Shown: positions 44,403 through 53,022 of the stretch, piece after piece | Position numbering within the stretch: position 1 is the stretch's first letter | Layout: each line of letters starts with the position of its first letter | Origin: Fulvitalea axinellae | GTDB lineage: Bacteria; Bacteroidota; Bacteroidia; Cytophagales; Cyclobacteriaceae | Assembly: GCF_036492835.1 (NCBI RefSeq) | Contig: NZ_AP025314.1 | Coordinates: 2,522,010-2,586,009 of the forward strand | Direction: 5' to 3' | Length of the DNA stretch: 64,000 nt | The notes under the pieces: model-generated | What the model saw: the letters and a program-made list of their open reading frames with translations, nothing else | What the model was told of the DNA's origin: nothing | Database searches by the model: none | Position numbers and translations under genes: made by a program

Positions 44403-45428
44403 ATGGGATTCTTCGACTTTTTCTCCAATGATATAGCGATAGACTTGGGGACAGCCAACACGCTGATTATCCAGAAGGATAAAATCGTGATGGATGAACC
44501 CTCGATAATAGCCCGGGATAAAAGCACCAAAAAGGTGTTGGCCATAGGCCGTGACGCCATGCAGATGCATGAAAAAACACACGAAAACATTCAGACAATT
44601 CGCCCCTTGAAAGACGGTGTTATCGCGGACTTCCACGCCGCGGAGCAGATGATTAGGGGGTTGATCAAGATGATTGACAATCGTAGCCGTTTTTTTCTTT
44701 CTTCGCATCGTATGGTGATTTGTATCCCGTCGGGTATTACAGAAGTGGAAAAACGTGCGGTACGTGACTCGGCCGAGCACGCTGGCGCCAAGGAAGTTTA
44801 TATGATTCACGAGCCGATAGCCGCCGCTTTGGGTATCGGTATCGATATCGAAAAGCCTGTTGGTTCGATGGTGGTGGACATCGGAGGCGGAACTACCGAA
44901 ATTGCTGTGATCGCTCTTTCCGGTATTGTTTGCGACCAGTCGATCCGTGTTGCGGGTGACACTTTCAACAAAGATATTCTCGATTATATGCGTCGTCAGC
45001 ATAATTTGCTGATTGGTGAACGTTCTGCCGAGAAGGTTAAGATCGAAGTGGGCGCGGCCTTGACCGAGCTTGATGATCCTCCGGAGGAATTCGAGATTCG
45101 TGGCCGTGACTTGATGACGGGTATTCCTAAAGTAATCAAGGTGTCGTATTCGGAAATCGCTTTCGCTATCGATAAATCGGTTTCGAAAATCGAAGAGGCC
45201 GTTTTGAAAGCCTTGGAAATCGCTCCGCCGGAATTGTCAGCCGATATTTACGACAACGGTATCCACTTGACCGGTGGGGGAGCGTTGTTGAGAGGTTTGG
45301 ACAAGCGTTTGGCCATGAAAACCAAATTGCCGATACACGTGGCGGAAGATCCGCTTAGGGCAGTAGTGCGCGGAACAGGTAAGGCCTTGAAAAATATTGA
45401 CGCCAACAAGGCGGTATTAATGACCTGA
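44403..45428 (+). CDS. mreB: rod-shape actin MreB
   Basis: A 341-residue MreB of normal length. Phosphate-1 loop IDLGTANTLI, phosphate-2 VVDIGGGTTEIAV, adenosine-binding LTGGGALLRGLD, and the usual VCIPSGITEVEKRAVRDSA block. It forms antiparallel filaments under the inner membrane guiding lateral wall synthesis. It starts the elongation cluster that continues mreC, mreD, mrdA, rodA and murB, though a hairpin separates it from mreC. The gene order after purH is common in Bacteroidota. Confidence 0.97.
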   Translation: MGFFDFFSNDIAIDLGTANTLIIQKDKIVMDEPSIIARDKSTKKVLAIGRDAMQMHEKTHENIQTIRPLKDGVIADFHAAEQMIRGLIKMIDNRSRFFLSSHRMVICIPSGITEVEKRAVRDSAEHAGAKEVYMIHEPIAAALGIGIDIEKPVGSMVVDIGGGTTEIAVIALSGIVCDQSIRVAGDTFNKDILDYMRRQHNLLIGERSAEKVKIEVGAALTELDDPPEEFEIRGRDLMTGIPKVIKVSYSEIAFAIDKSVSKIEEAVLKALEIAPPELSADIYDNGIHLTGGGALLRGLDKRLAMKTKLPIHVAEDPLRAVVRGTGKALKNIDANKAVLMT

Positions 45429-45462
45429 TTGGGCCTTTATTTAGGCGCAGAATGGCAATTTT

Positions 45463-45508
45463 CAACATCCGAAGGCGTTTTAAGACAAGCGGTTTCGGAT
45501 GTTTTTTT
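45463..45508 (+). terminator. terminator or attenuator between mreB and mreC
   Basis: Stem AACATCCGAA / TTCGGATGTT with a long loop and seven T. It may let mreB be made in excess over the downstream membrane proteins by partial read-through. Confidence 0.7.
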
Positions 45509-45570
45509 ATTTGGGGCTCAATGGCCCATGTACGAACCGGAGAGAATTTCGTTAACGATTTTGAATTCAG

Positions 45571-46416
45571 ATGCGTAAACTGATACAGTTCTTATATGCT
45601 TTCAGGGCGGGCTTGGTTTTTTTGGTCTTGGAGCTTGTCGCGGTAATGCTGTTGGTGCGTAACGATAGCTACCACTCCTCGTTGTATTTCAATTCTTCCA
45701 ATAGGATGGTGGGAAATCTATACAACGGAAAGCAGTCGTTTTATTCCTATATGGACTTGGATAGGGTAAATGACAGCTTGGTAATGGAAAACGCAAAATT
45801 GCGTGCGGCCCTGTCTGTGGACAAGGAGTTACCCGAACTGGATTCGGCCACTAGAGAAATACTCGATCCGTTGGATACCGTGACCCAAACGAGTCGCTAT
45901 CAATTTAGGCCGGCGCACGTGATTAACAACAATGTGCGCGGATCAAAGAATTACTTGACTTTGGACAAAGGGGAAACGGCAGGCGTAAGTAAAGGAATGG
46001 GGGTGGTTAGTCCGAGTGGAGTGGTTGGACGCGTTTTGACGGTCTCGGACAATTATTCCGTTGTCGCTTCGATGTTACACTCCCGGCTTTTGGTCTCTGC
46101 CAAGCTACTGCCGAGCGGGATCGCCTGTACTGTAAACTGGGACGGGGTTTCGCCGGAATTCACAAAAGTACTTTACGTAGCCAGGCATTATGAAGTGAAG
46201 CCAGGAGACAGTGTGGTGGCTTCCGGTTTTAACGGACTTTTTCCGGAAGGTACGCCTATCGGTGTTGTCGGCGAAGTGGGAAGGGGAGATGACGCCTCGT
46301 TTCATGATATCAAGCTTCGGTTGTCAAATGATTTCCGTAGGCTCGATTATGTATATGTAGTGGAGGATCTGGCGAAAAATGAGCTTGATTCGCTTATGGA
46401 AGAATTCAGGGACTGA
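45571..46416 (+). CDS. mreC: rod-shape protein MreC
   Basis: A 281-residue MreC. Short cytoplasmic start, one membrane helix (about 11-29, LVFLVLELVAVMLLV), a coiled-coil segment near 60-90, then the beta-domain with NYLTLDKGETAGVSKGMGVVSPSGVVGRV, DNYSVVASMLH and GDSVVASGFNGLFPEGTPIGVV, all family hallmarks. It sits in the periplasm and activates the PBP2-RodA synthase. Mid cluster, 14 bp before mreD. Confidence 0.93.
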   Translation: MRKLIQFLYAFRAGLVFLVLELVAVMLLVRNDSYHSSLYFNSSNRMVGNLYNGKQSFYSYMDLDRVNDSLVMENAKLRAALSVDKELPELDSATREILDPLDTVTQTSRYQFRPAHVINNNVRGSKNYLTLDKGETAGVSKGMGVVSPSGVVGRVLTVSDNYSVVASMLHSRLLVSAKLLPSGIACTVNWDGVSPEFTKVLYVARHYEVKPGDSVVASGFNGLFPEGTPIGVVGEVGRGDDASFHDIKLRLSNDFRRLDYVYVVEDLAKNELDSLMEEFRD

Positions 46417-46430
46417 AAAGAGACGGAATA

Positions 46431-46961
46431 ATGAGATTATTACTGACCGGAAAACAGGCGTTGCATTTTCTGACCTATGTGGTCGTACAGATTCTTCTGC
46501 TCAAGGAGTTGGTGCTTTTCGATTCGGCATATTGCCTGATTTATATTGGTTTTTTGTTATTGTTGCCTGTGGAGTTGAGTCCGGTAATTGGTTTGCTGAT
46601 CGGCTTCGGGACAGGTTTGGTGGTTGACGTGGCTTATGATACGCTTGGCGCAAACGCGGCGATGGCTACTTTTCTGATGCATATGCGCAGATATTGGATG
46701 GGTATGATCACGCCTCGCGGAGGATATGATGAGACCAGTTTGCCAACGGTTTACAGTTTCGGCATTACTTGGTTTGCGCAATATACCCTGCCGTTGATTT
46801 TGACGTTCTACATCGGGTTGTTTACGATCGAGTATTGGAATGCTGGTTTGACCTTTCGAATCATTGGAGACTCTATCAGCAGTACGATATTTACTTTCGT
46901 AGTGATTTGCCTTGTTCAATACCTGTTTTATTCTCCGACAAAAAAGAGAAGTGAAGGATGA
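46431..46961 (+). CDS. mreD: rod-shape protein MreD
   Basis: A 176-residue integral membrane protein with about five hydrophobic segments and no large soluble domain, the typical MreD build. Sequence conservation in MreD is low; placement between mreC and mrdA (overlapping mrdA by 4 bp, ATGA) is decisive. GTGLVVDVAYDTLGANAA resembles the conserved GLLxDxxxxxxLG segment. Part of the elongasome at the inner membrane. Confidence 0.88.
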   Translation: MRLLLTGKQALHFLTYVVVQILLLKELVLFDSAYCLIYIGFLLLLPVELSPVIGLLIGFGTGLVVDVAYDTLGANAAMATFLMHMRRYWMGMITPRGGYDETSLPTVYSFGITWFAQYTLPLILTFYIGLFTIEYWNAGLTFRIIGDSISSTIFTFVVICLVQYLFYSPTKKRSEG

Positions 46962-48781
46962 CGTCGGAAGCCAGGAAATATGCGGTTAGCGGATTGTTGA
47001 TATTCGTGGGGTTGGTCTTTGCCCTGCGTCTGCTGTACATTCAGGTATTTGACCCTGTCTATAAAAAGCAAGGGGACGATAATATCAAGTTGAAAATGGT
47101 CGAATACCCGTACCGGGGGCTGATTCTTGATAGGAACCAGACTCCGTTGGTGGTGAATGAGCCTGTTTTTGATTTGACGGTAGTACCCAAGGACGTAAAG
47201 GAATTCGACACTTTGACTCTATGTAATCTTTTGAGCTTGGATCCGGAAGAGTTTAAGGCTCGTTTGGAGAAAGCAAAAGATTATTCGAGCAGAAAGGCGA
47301 GCCCGATCGTAAGGAGAATATCGAGAGACGATTTTGCCAGAATAGAAGAGAAGCTGATCGACTTTCCGGGGTTTTATCCTGAAGTTCGGACACAAAGGGC
47401 TTACCCGAATCCTATATCGGGGCTATTGCTGGGCTTTGTGGGCGAAATTTCAGCTAAAGCCTTGAAGGCCGATACAACAGGCTATTATAGAAGCAGCGAT
47501 ATGTTGGGGCGCGGTGGTCTAGAGCGTTTTTATGAAAAAGATCTTCGTGGCCACAGGGGCGTTCGCTACAAAATAAAGAATGCCTACGGAGTGATTAAAG
47601 GCTCTTTCGCCAAAGGTGCTTATGATACCTTGGCGGTGGAAGGGAGAACGATTACGACAACCATCGATCTGGAACTTCAGGAGTATGCCGAGAAACTGAT
47701 GGAAGGTAAAGTCGGAAGTTTGGTAGCTATCGAACCTTCAACGGGTGAGATCCTCAGTTATGTTTCCGCTCCGGCTTATGATCCGCGTTTGCTTACGGGC
47801 CGTGAATTGGGGGCGAATTATCAAGCGCTGACGCTAAATGATTCCACTAAACCGTTGTTTAACCGTCCGGTGTTAGCGACGTATCCTCCGGGCTCTACAT
47901 TCAAGACTATTCAGGCGCTGATGGCTTTGCAAGAAGGGGTAGTTGGACCAAGAGAACAGATTTTCTGTGACAATTCCCTTATTCCCGGCCACTCTCCACA
48001 AGGGAGTTATGATGTTGTCAAAGGATTGCAATTTTCATCAAACGATTATTTTGCGAGAATATTCAAAAGGGTGGTTCAGCAAGGAAAAGAGAAAAGTGCT
48101 TTTGTTGACGCTTCGATAGGTATGGATGTTTGGGCCGATTACGCAAGGCGATTTGGTCTGGGAGGTAAACTCGGGGTTGATCTTTACGGAGAGAAACCGG
48201 GGAATGTTCCGAATACAAAGTACTACGATAAACGAATTGGTCGAGGGAAGAAATATCGTTGGAAAGCGTCAAACGTAAGATCGATTTCCATCGGGCAGGG
48301 AGAAGTTATGGTTACTCCACTGCAAATGGCGAATGTTGGGGCCATTATGGCAAACAGAGGATACTACTATACACCTCACATTATCAAGAATATCGGTGGA
48401 GATCCCGCTCCTGAAAAATATAGAAAAAGACACGAAACGGGGATCAGGAAAGAGCACTACGAGGTAGTGGTGGAAGGAATGAGGCGCGCCGTGGGTACTA
48501 CGGCCTTCCGCGCTTTGATTCCCGATATCGAGATCTGCGGGAAAACGGGTACCGCCCAAAACCCTCACGGACATGACCATAGTGCGTTCATGGCTTTCGC
48601 TCCTAGAGATAATCCGAAAATTGCCATAGCGGTGTATATGGAAAATGTAGGATATGGAGGGCGAGCGTCAGGTAGTATCGCCAGTTTGTTGGTGGAGAAA
48701 TATATCAAGGGAGAAGTGACTAGACCCTGGCTTGAAAAATATGTATTGGAATCCGAGTACCTGAAACAGTTGGGGAAATAA
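46958..48781 (+). CDS. mrdA: penicillin-binding protein 2 (elongation transpeptidase)
   Basis: A 607-residue class B PBP. One N-terminal membrane helix (about 11-31), pedestal domain with YPYRGLILDRNQTPLVVN, then the transpeptidase with the catalytic serine motif STFK (in YPPGSTFKTIQ), SSN in LQFSSNDYF, and KTGT in CGKTGTAQN. It cross-links peptidoglycan during elongation in complex with RodA, encoded 33 bp downstream. Start overlaps mreD stop by 4 bp, indicating coupling. Confidence 0.96.
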   Translation: MTSEARKYAVSGLLIFVGLVFALRLLYIQVFDPVYKKQGDDNIKLKMVEYPYRGLILDRNQTPLVVNEPVFDLTVVPKDVKEFDTLTLCNLLSLDPEEFKARLEKAKDYSSRKASPIVRRISRDDFARIEEKLIDFPGFYPEVRTQRAYPNPISGLLLGFVGEISAKALKADTTGYYRSSDMLGRGGLERFYEKDLRGHRGVRYKIKNAYGVIKGSFAKGAYDTLAVEGRTITTTIDLELQEYAEKLMEGKVGSLVAIEPSTGEILSYVSAPAYDPRLLTGRELGANYQALTLNDSTKPLFNRPVLATYPPGSTFKTIQALMALQEGVVGPREQIFCDNSLIPGHSPQGSYDVVKGLQFSSNDYFARIFKRVVQQGKEKSAFVDASIGMDVWADYARRFGLGGKLGVDLYGEKPGNVPNTKYYDKRIGRGKKYRWKASNVRSISIGQGEVMVTPLQMANVGAIMANRGYYYTPHIIKNIGGDPAPEKYRKRHETGIRKEHYEVVVEGMRRAVGTTAFRALIPDIEICGKTGTAQNPHGHDHSAFMAFAPRDNPKIAIAVYMENVGYGGRASGSIASLLVEKYIKGEVTRPWLEKYVLESEYLKQLGK

Positions 48782-48814
48782 TCGTCAAATCCGTTTCAAA
48801 ACAGCAAAAGACAG

Positions 48815-50086
48815 ATGCGTAGGGATACTACATTATTGGATAGAATAGATTGGGTGACCGTTTTGCTCTACCTGGCGTTGGTGCTTATCGGGTGGTCGAA
48901 TATCTATTCCTCGGTTTTCGAAGATAATTCCACAGTCGCCGAGATGCTTTCTTTTTCGAGTAAAGCGGGGAAACAAATTGTTTGGATAGCTGGAGCAGTG
49001 GCCGTGATAGTCATCATAATGGTCTTGGATTTCAAGTTTTATGATACGTTCGCTTATGTGCTTTTCGGCGTTGTGATCGTTCAGTTAATCCTTGTATTGT
49101 TAATAGGCAAAGAAGTTTCCGGATCCAAGTCTTGGCTTGTGTTGGGGCCAATACGGTTGCAACCGGCGGAGTTTGCTAAATTCACAGTGGGTTTGGCTTT
49201 AGCGAAATACGTTTCCGAATCGGGTAAACGTTTTGACAGAATAAAACCGTTGGCCAGGGCTATCGGGATTATGGCGATTCCGATGGTGCTGATTATCCTA
49301 CAGCGAGAAGTCGGGTCCGTTTTGGTTTTCATGGCCATCAGTATCATGTTCTTCAGGGAAGGGCTTTCGCCTGTAGTTTTTGTCATAGGCTTTACATTAG
49401 TCGCCCTGTTTATCCTGACGCTACTTTTTTCTCCACTTTATTTAATTGGTGCCGCGGCGTTGATATGCGCATTGGTGATTTTGTTAGGAAAAAAGACCAA
49501 GCAACGAATCGCCATCGTATTGGGGGCGTTGATCCTGAGTAGTGGAGTGGTGTTGAGTGTGGATTATGTCGTAAACAATGTGTTCTTACCTCACCAGCAA
49601 AGCCGTGTGAAAGCTTTCGTAAATCCCGAAGCGTATCGTTCCGGCGCCGGTTGGAACGTTATCCAGTCCAAAATCGCCATCGGTTCCGGAGGTTGGTTGG
49701 GCAAAGGTTTTCTTGGCGGAACACAGACAAAATATGACTACGTACCTGAGCAAAGTACCGACTTTATTTTCTGTATTTTGGGTGAGGAGCGAGGTTGGGT
49801 TGGTAGCGTCACGGTTATAGCTTTGTTTATCGCCTTGTTTCTTAGGATACAGTTTCTGGCCGAGCGACAAAAGTGGCAGTTTGCCCGTGTTTACGGCTAC
49901 TGTGTGTTGTCGATAATGCTATTTCACTTTTTTGTGAATGTTGGAATGACTATCGGATTATTTCCCGTGATAGGTATACCCTTACCGTTCTTCAGTTACG
50001 GAGGCTCGTCACTTTGGTCGTTTACGATATTGCTTTTCATTTTGGTAAAACTGGACGCTCACCGGATGCAGGTTTTGGGGCGTTGA
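48815..50086 (+). CDS. rodA: peptidoglycan glycosyltransferase RodA
   Basis: A 423-residue SEDS-family protein with about ten membrane segments. Family motifs: SKSWLVLGPIRLQPAEFAK, YVPEQSTDFIFCILGEERG and the end segment IGLFPVIGIPLPFFSYGGSS. RodA polymerises lipid II into glycan strands and pairs with PBP2 encoded just upstream. Bacteroidota RodA often has an extended periplasmic loop; here the region 195-300 is longer and contains KAFVNPEAYRSGAGWNVIQS. Confidence 0.96.
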   Translation: MRRDTTLLDRIDWVTVLLYLALVLIGWSNIYSSVFEDNSTVAEMLSFSSKAGKQIVWIAGAVAVIVIIMVLDFKFYDTFAYVLFGVVIVQLILVLLIGKEVSGSKSWLVLGPIRLQPAEFAKFTVGLALAKYVSESGKRFDRIKPLARAIGIMAIPMVLIILQREVGSVLVFMAISIMFFREGLSPVVFVIGFTLVALFILTLLFSPLYLIGAAALICALVILLGKKTKQRIAIVLGALILSSGVVLSVDYVVNNVFLPHQQSRVKAFVNPEAYRSGAGWNVIQSKIAIGSGGWLGKGFLGGTQTKYDYVPEQSTDFIFCILGEERGWVGSVTVIALFIALFLRIQFLAERQKWQFARVYGYCVLSIMLFHFFVNVGMTIGLFPVIGIPLPFFSYGGSSLWSFTILLFILVKLDAHRMQVLGR

Positions 50087-50093
50087 TTTTGGT

Positions 50094-51137
50094 ATGGATA
50101 AAGTCGAAAAATCCGTTATGGATATAAAGGAAAACGTATCGCTTAAAGACTTGAATACCTTTGGGATAAATGCCTCGGCAAAGTGTTTGGCAGAGGTTTC
50201 TTCAGGTGAAGCTTTAAGTGAACTGTTACTGTCAAACGATGAATTCCGTGAAATTCCCAAAGTGGTTTTGGGGGGTGGAAGCAATATTCTTTTGACCAAA
50301 GATGTTGACGCCTTAGTTCTTCTGAATGAGATCAAAGGGATTGAAATACAGAAAGAGGACGAGGAAATTACGGAAGTGAAAGTTGCCGGTGGAGAGGATT
50401 GGCATGGATTTGTTCTCTGGGCGGTAGAGAGAAACTTGGGTGGCGTAGAAAATATGGCGCTGATTCCAGGGAAAATCGGTACGGCTCCAATCCAAAACAT
50501 TGGTGCGTACGGAGCCGAGCTTAAGGATGTGTTCGTAAGTGCGGAGGCTGTTGATTTGGCTACGGGCGAATCTCGGGTTTTCAATGCCCAAGAATGCCGT
50601 TTCGGATATCGTGACAGTATTTTTAAAAGAGAAGCCAAAGGCAAATACTTTATTGTAAGCGTTACGGTTAGGCTTAGCAAAAAGCCGAAGCTAAACGTTT
50701 CATACGGTGCGATTCGGTCTGTTTTGGAGGAGAAAGGAATCGTGGAGCCGAAGGTGAAAGATGTTTGCGAAGCGGTAATGGAAATCAGGAAAAGTAAATT
50801 GCCTGACCCTGCCAAGATCGGAAACGGCGGAAGTTTCTTCAAAAATCCGTCGGTGACAAAAGAGGTGTTCGACAAGCTTTCCGAATCATTTCCTGAAAGG
50901 CCATTTTATAAAAATTCGGACGGAACATTCAAGATTCCGGCAGGGTGGATGATCGAAATGTGTGGATGGAAAGGAAAGCGTGACGGTGACGCCGGGGTTC
51001 ATGATAAGCAAGCTTTAGTACTTGTAAATCACGGTAACGCTTCCGGAAAGAACATTCTGGATTTGTCTAGAAAAATTCAGGATTCTGTTTTTGAGAAATT
51101 CGGAATACGGATCGAACCCGAAGTGAACGTTTGGTGA
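50094..51137 (+). CDS. murB: UDP-N-acetylenolpyruvoylglucosamine reductase
   Basis: A 347-residue type I MurB. FAD-binding domain with NTFGINASAKCLAEV, VLGGGSNILLTKD and the IPGKIGTAPIQNIGAYGAEL block; the catalytic region FGYRDSIFK and GNGGSFFKNPSV with the active Ser. It reduces enolpyruvyl-UDP-GlcNAc to UDP-MurNAc in the cytoplasm. It starts 7 bp after rodA; the ATG at 50118 is an alternative start. Last gene of the elongation cluster. Confidence 0.95.
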   Translation: MDKVEKSVMDIKENVSLKDLNTFGINASAKCLAEVSSGEALSELLLSNDEFREIPKVVLGGGSNILLTKDVDALVLLNEIKGIEIQKEDEEITEVKVAGGEDWHGFVLWAVERNLGGVENMALIPGKIGTAPIQNIGAYGAELKDVFVSAEAVDLATGESRVFNAQECRFGYRDSIFKREAKGKYFIVSVTVRLSKKPKLNVSYGAIRSVLEEKGIVEPKVKDVCEAVMEIRKSKLPDPAKIGNGGSFFKNPSVTKEVFDKLSESFPERPFYKNSDGTFKIPAGWMIEMCGWKGKRDGDAGVHDKQALVLVNHGNASGKNILDLSRKIQDSVFEKFGIRIEPEVNVW

Positions 51138-51151
51138 AAACGGAATGAACA

Positions 51152-51191
51152 CAAAAAAGCCCGCCAGACATTGATCTTGCGGGCTTTTTTG
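51152..51191. terminator. bidirectional terminator between murB and mpl
   Basis: Stem AAAAAAGCCCGC / GCGGGCTTTTTT with a 14-base loop between convergent genes. Confidence 0.9.
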
Positions 51192-51206
51192 TGGAAATGA
51201 ATCCGG

Positions 51207-52580
51207 TCAGATCGCTAGTTTGGAGATCCAACTGTTAATGTCAAGGTTACCGAAATTTCCCGAACTCATAAACACCACGTCCGTGTTTTCTTTTTCTTGC
51301 TCAATCAAAAAACGATTCAGATCATCGGCGTTATAGAAAACGCGGATATTGCTGTTAGCGAAGGCCACTCTGATTTCTTGTTCGCTGAACGCCTTATTGC
51401 CTTTCAATTCCACGACTTCTTTATCAAGAAAAACCACTGCGATATCTGCTGGGTCGAGGCTGTTTCGGTATTCTTTTACAAAAGATTCCTGAAGGCTGCT
51501 GAAGGTATGGAGTTCAAGAATAGCGAGCAGATTCCTTTCGGGCCTTAGGCTTTTGAGAGCGGACACAGATGCTTTTACTTTGGACGGTGCATGTGCGAAA
51601 TCCCTGTAAAACGATTGCGTGTCGTTTTCTGCCAAAAGTTCTAATCTGCGTTGCGCTGGGCGAAAACTTCTGATCGCTTCATAAAAATCCAGATCCACGA
51701 TGCAGAGTTGCTTACATATTTCCTTGGCGGCGCAAAGATTGCTCATATTGTGCGCGCCGAAAAACTGGACTTCGATCTCGCCAAAGTCAGTTACAAGAAA
51801 AGCCTTTCCGTCACGGATGCGGTGGGGGTGGGTTCCGTATGCGATAGACGCTACGTCGTCCCTGTTCTTCTCACCGATCGTTTTTGTGTGATCGTCCTCT
51901 CTATTATATATAAGAGTGCCGGCTTTTGGCGTTTGGTCAGCGAAATCCTCAAACTGCTTTAGGTAATTCTCGAATTCAGGGAAAACATTGGCGTGATCCC
52001 AAGCAATTCCGCTAATTACCCCGATATGATGGTGATAACGCAAAAATTTAGAAACCGGATCGACCGCCGAACTCAAGTATTCGTCACCTTCGATCACAAT
52101 TACGGCAGCGTCGCTTAGGCGTACCATAATGTCAAAATCCGGCACTTGGGCGCCTACAAAGTAATCGAACTCCTTTTTTACGTGTTGCAAAACGTGCATC
52201 ACCATCGACGTGATGGTGGTTTTGCCGTGGCTTCCGCCGATTACGATTCGTTGCTTGTTCTTCGAAGCTTCGTAAACGTATTCGGGCATTGACATTATTT
52301 TGATGCCAAGCTCACGGGCTTTTTCCAATTCTGGATTTCCCTCTTTGGCGTGCATGCCCAGAATCACCAAATCCGTGTCTTCGCTAATACGCGAAGGATC
52401 CCAGCCTTCCGTTTCGGGAAGGATGCCGGCCTCGGCCAATCTTGTTCTTGAGGGTTCATATATTTTATCGTCGGAACCAGTAATATTGAATCCGTTTTTC
52501 TGCAACGCCAAAGCCAAATTGTGCATGGCGCTGCCTCCGATGGCAATCATGTGTATGTTGTGATACGACTTCTCTGGCAT
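51207..52580 (-). CDS. mpl: UDP-N-acetylmuramate:L-alanyl-gamma-D-glutamyl-meso-DAP ligase
   Basis: A 457-residue Mur-ligase family protein starting HNIHMIAIGGSAMHNLALALQ. ATP loop GGSHGKTTITSM, HIGVISGIAWDHANVFPEF, DFAHAPSKVKAS and the family end blocks. The N-terminal IGGSAM-type motif and lack of a MurC-like amino-acid site favour Mpl, which recycles murein tripeptide onto UDP-MurNAc. MurC is the alternative, but the length and start fit Mpl. Convergent with murB, linking wall recycling with synthesis. Confidence 0.88.
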   Translation of the reverse strand: MPEKSYHNIHMIAIGGSAMHNLALALQKNGFNITGSDDKIYEPSRTRLAEAGILPETEGWDPSRISEDTDLVILGMHAKEGNPELEKARELGIKIMSMPEYVYEASKNKQRIVIGGSHGKTTITSMVMHVLQHVKKEFDYFVGAQVPDFDIMVRLSDAAVIVIEGDEYLSSAVDPVSKFLRYHHHIGVISGIAWDHANVFPEFENYLKQFEDFADQTPKAGTLIYNREDDHTKTIGEKNRDDVASIAYGTHPHRIRDGKAFLVTDFGEIEVQFFGAHNMSNLCAAKEICKQLCIVDLDFYEAIRSFRPAQRRLELLAENDTQSFYRDFAHAPSKVKASVSALKSLRPERNLLAILELHTFSSLQESFVKEYRNSLDPADIAVVFLDKEVVELKGNKAFSEQEIRVAFANSNIRVFYNADDLNRFLIEQEKENTDVVFMSSGNFGNLDINSWISKLAI

Positions 52581-53022
52581 ATCCTTTATTTTTAACTTAG
52601 GAATGTATTCAAAAATATGATTTTTTTTAAAAACAGAAGACCCTTTCCCGATTTAAGAAACGGAAAAGATTTGTAGATGCTCCATATATTTTTAGTGTTT
52701 CAAGTGTTTGGCGAGGTGGTTTTCGAACCACTGAAATTGCCCTGAAAATGGCTCTGAATAAAGGGTGGGAACTTCCTTTAATTCGAGATTTCTTTCGTAA
52801 ATTGCAAAGCTCAACCAAAACCTGCTTTGAAATCGTGTCTGGAAATATCCGGAAGGCCGATTTCGGTCCGAAAAATGTGCGGTAAGCGGGTTAGGTAATG
52901 TCCTTTACTGCGGGATTGGCATTTGTCCAAAGCCGATGGGGGACAAGACAGCGGGAATGATCCCGGATAACAGATGTTTCTCGATATTCTGAAACATTCA
53001 CTGTGTACAAGTAAAAAAATCG
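52581..53022. other. intergenic region between mpl and dnaB
   Basis: About 440 bases with divergent promoters expected for mpl and dnaB. Short minus-strand frames have no plausible product. A short palindrome GTGGTTCGAAAACCAC (reverse strand) is present near 52714-52731; no tRNA surrounds it. Confidence 0.45.

Noticed and set aside
52700..52740. Palindrome resembling a tRNA T-arm near the mpl/dnaB gap
   Set aside because: Stem and loop sizes are wrong and flanks do not fold into a cloverleaf.
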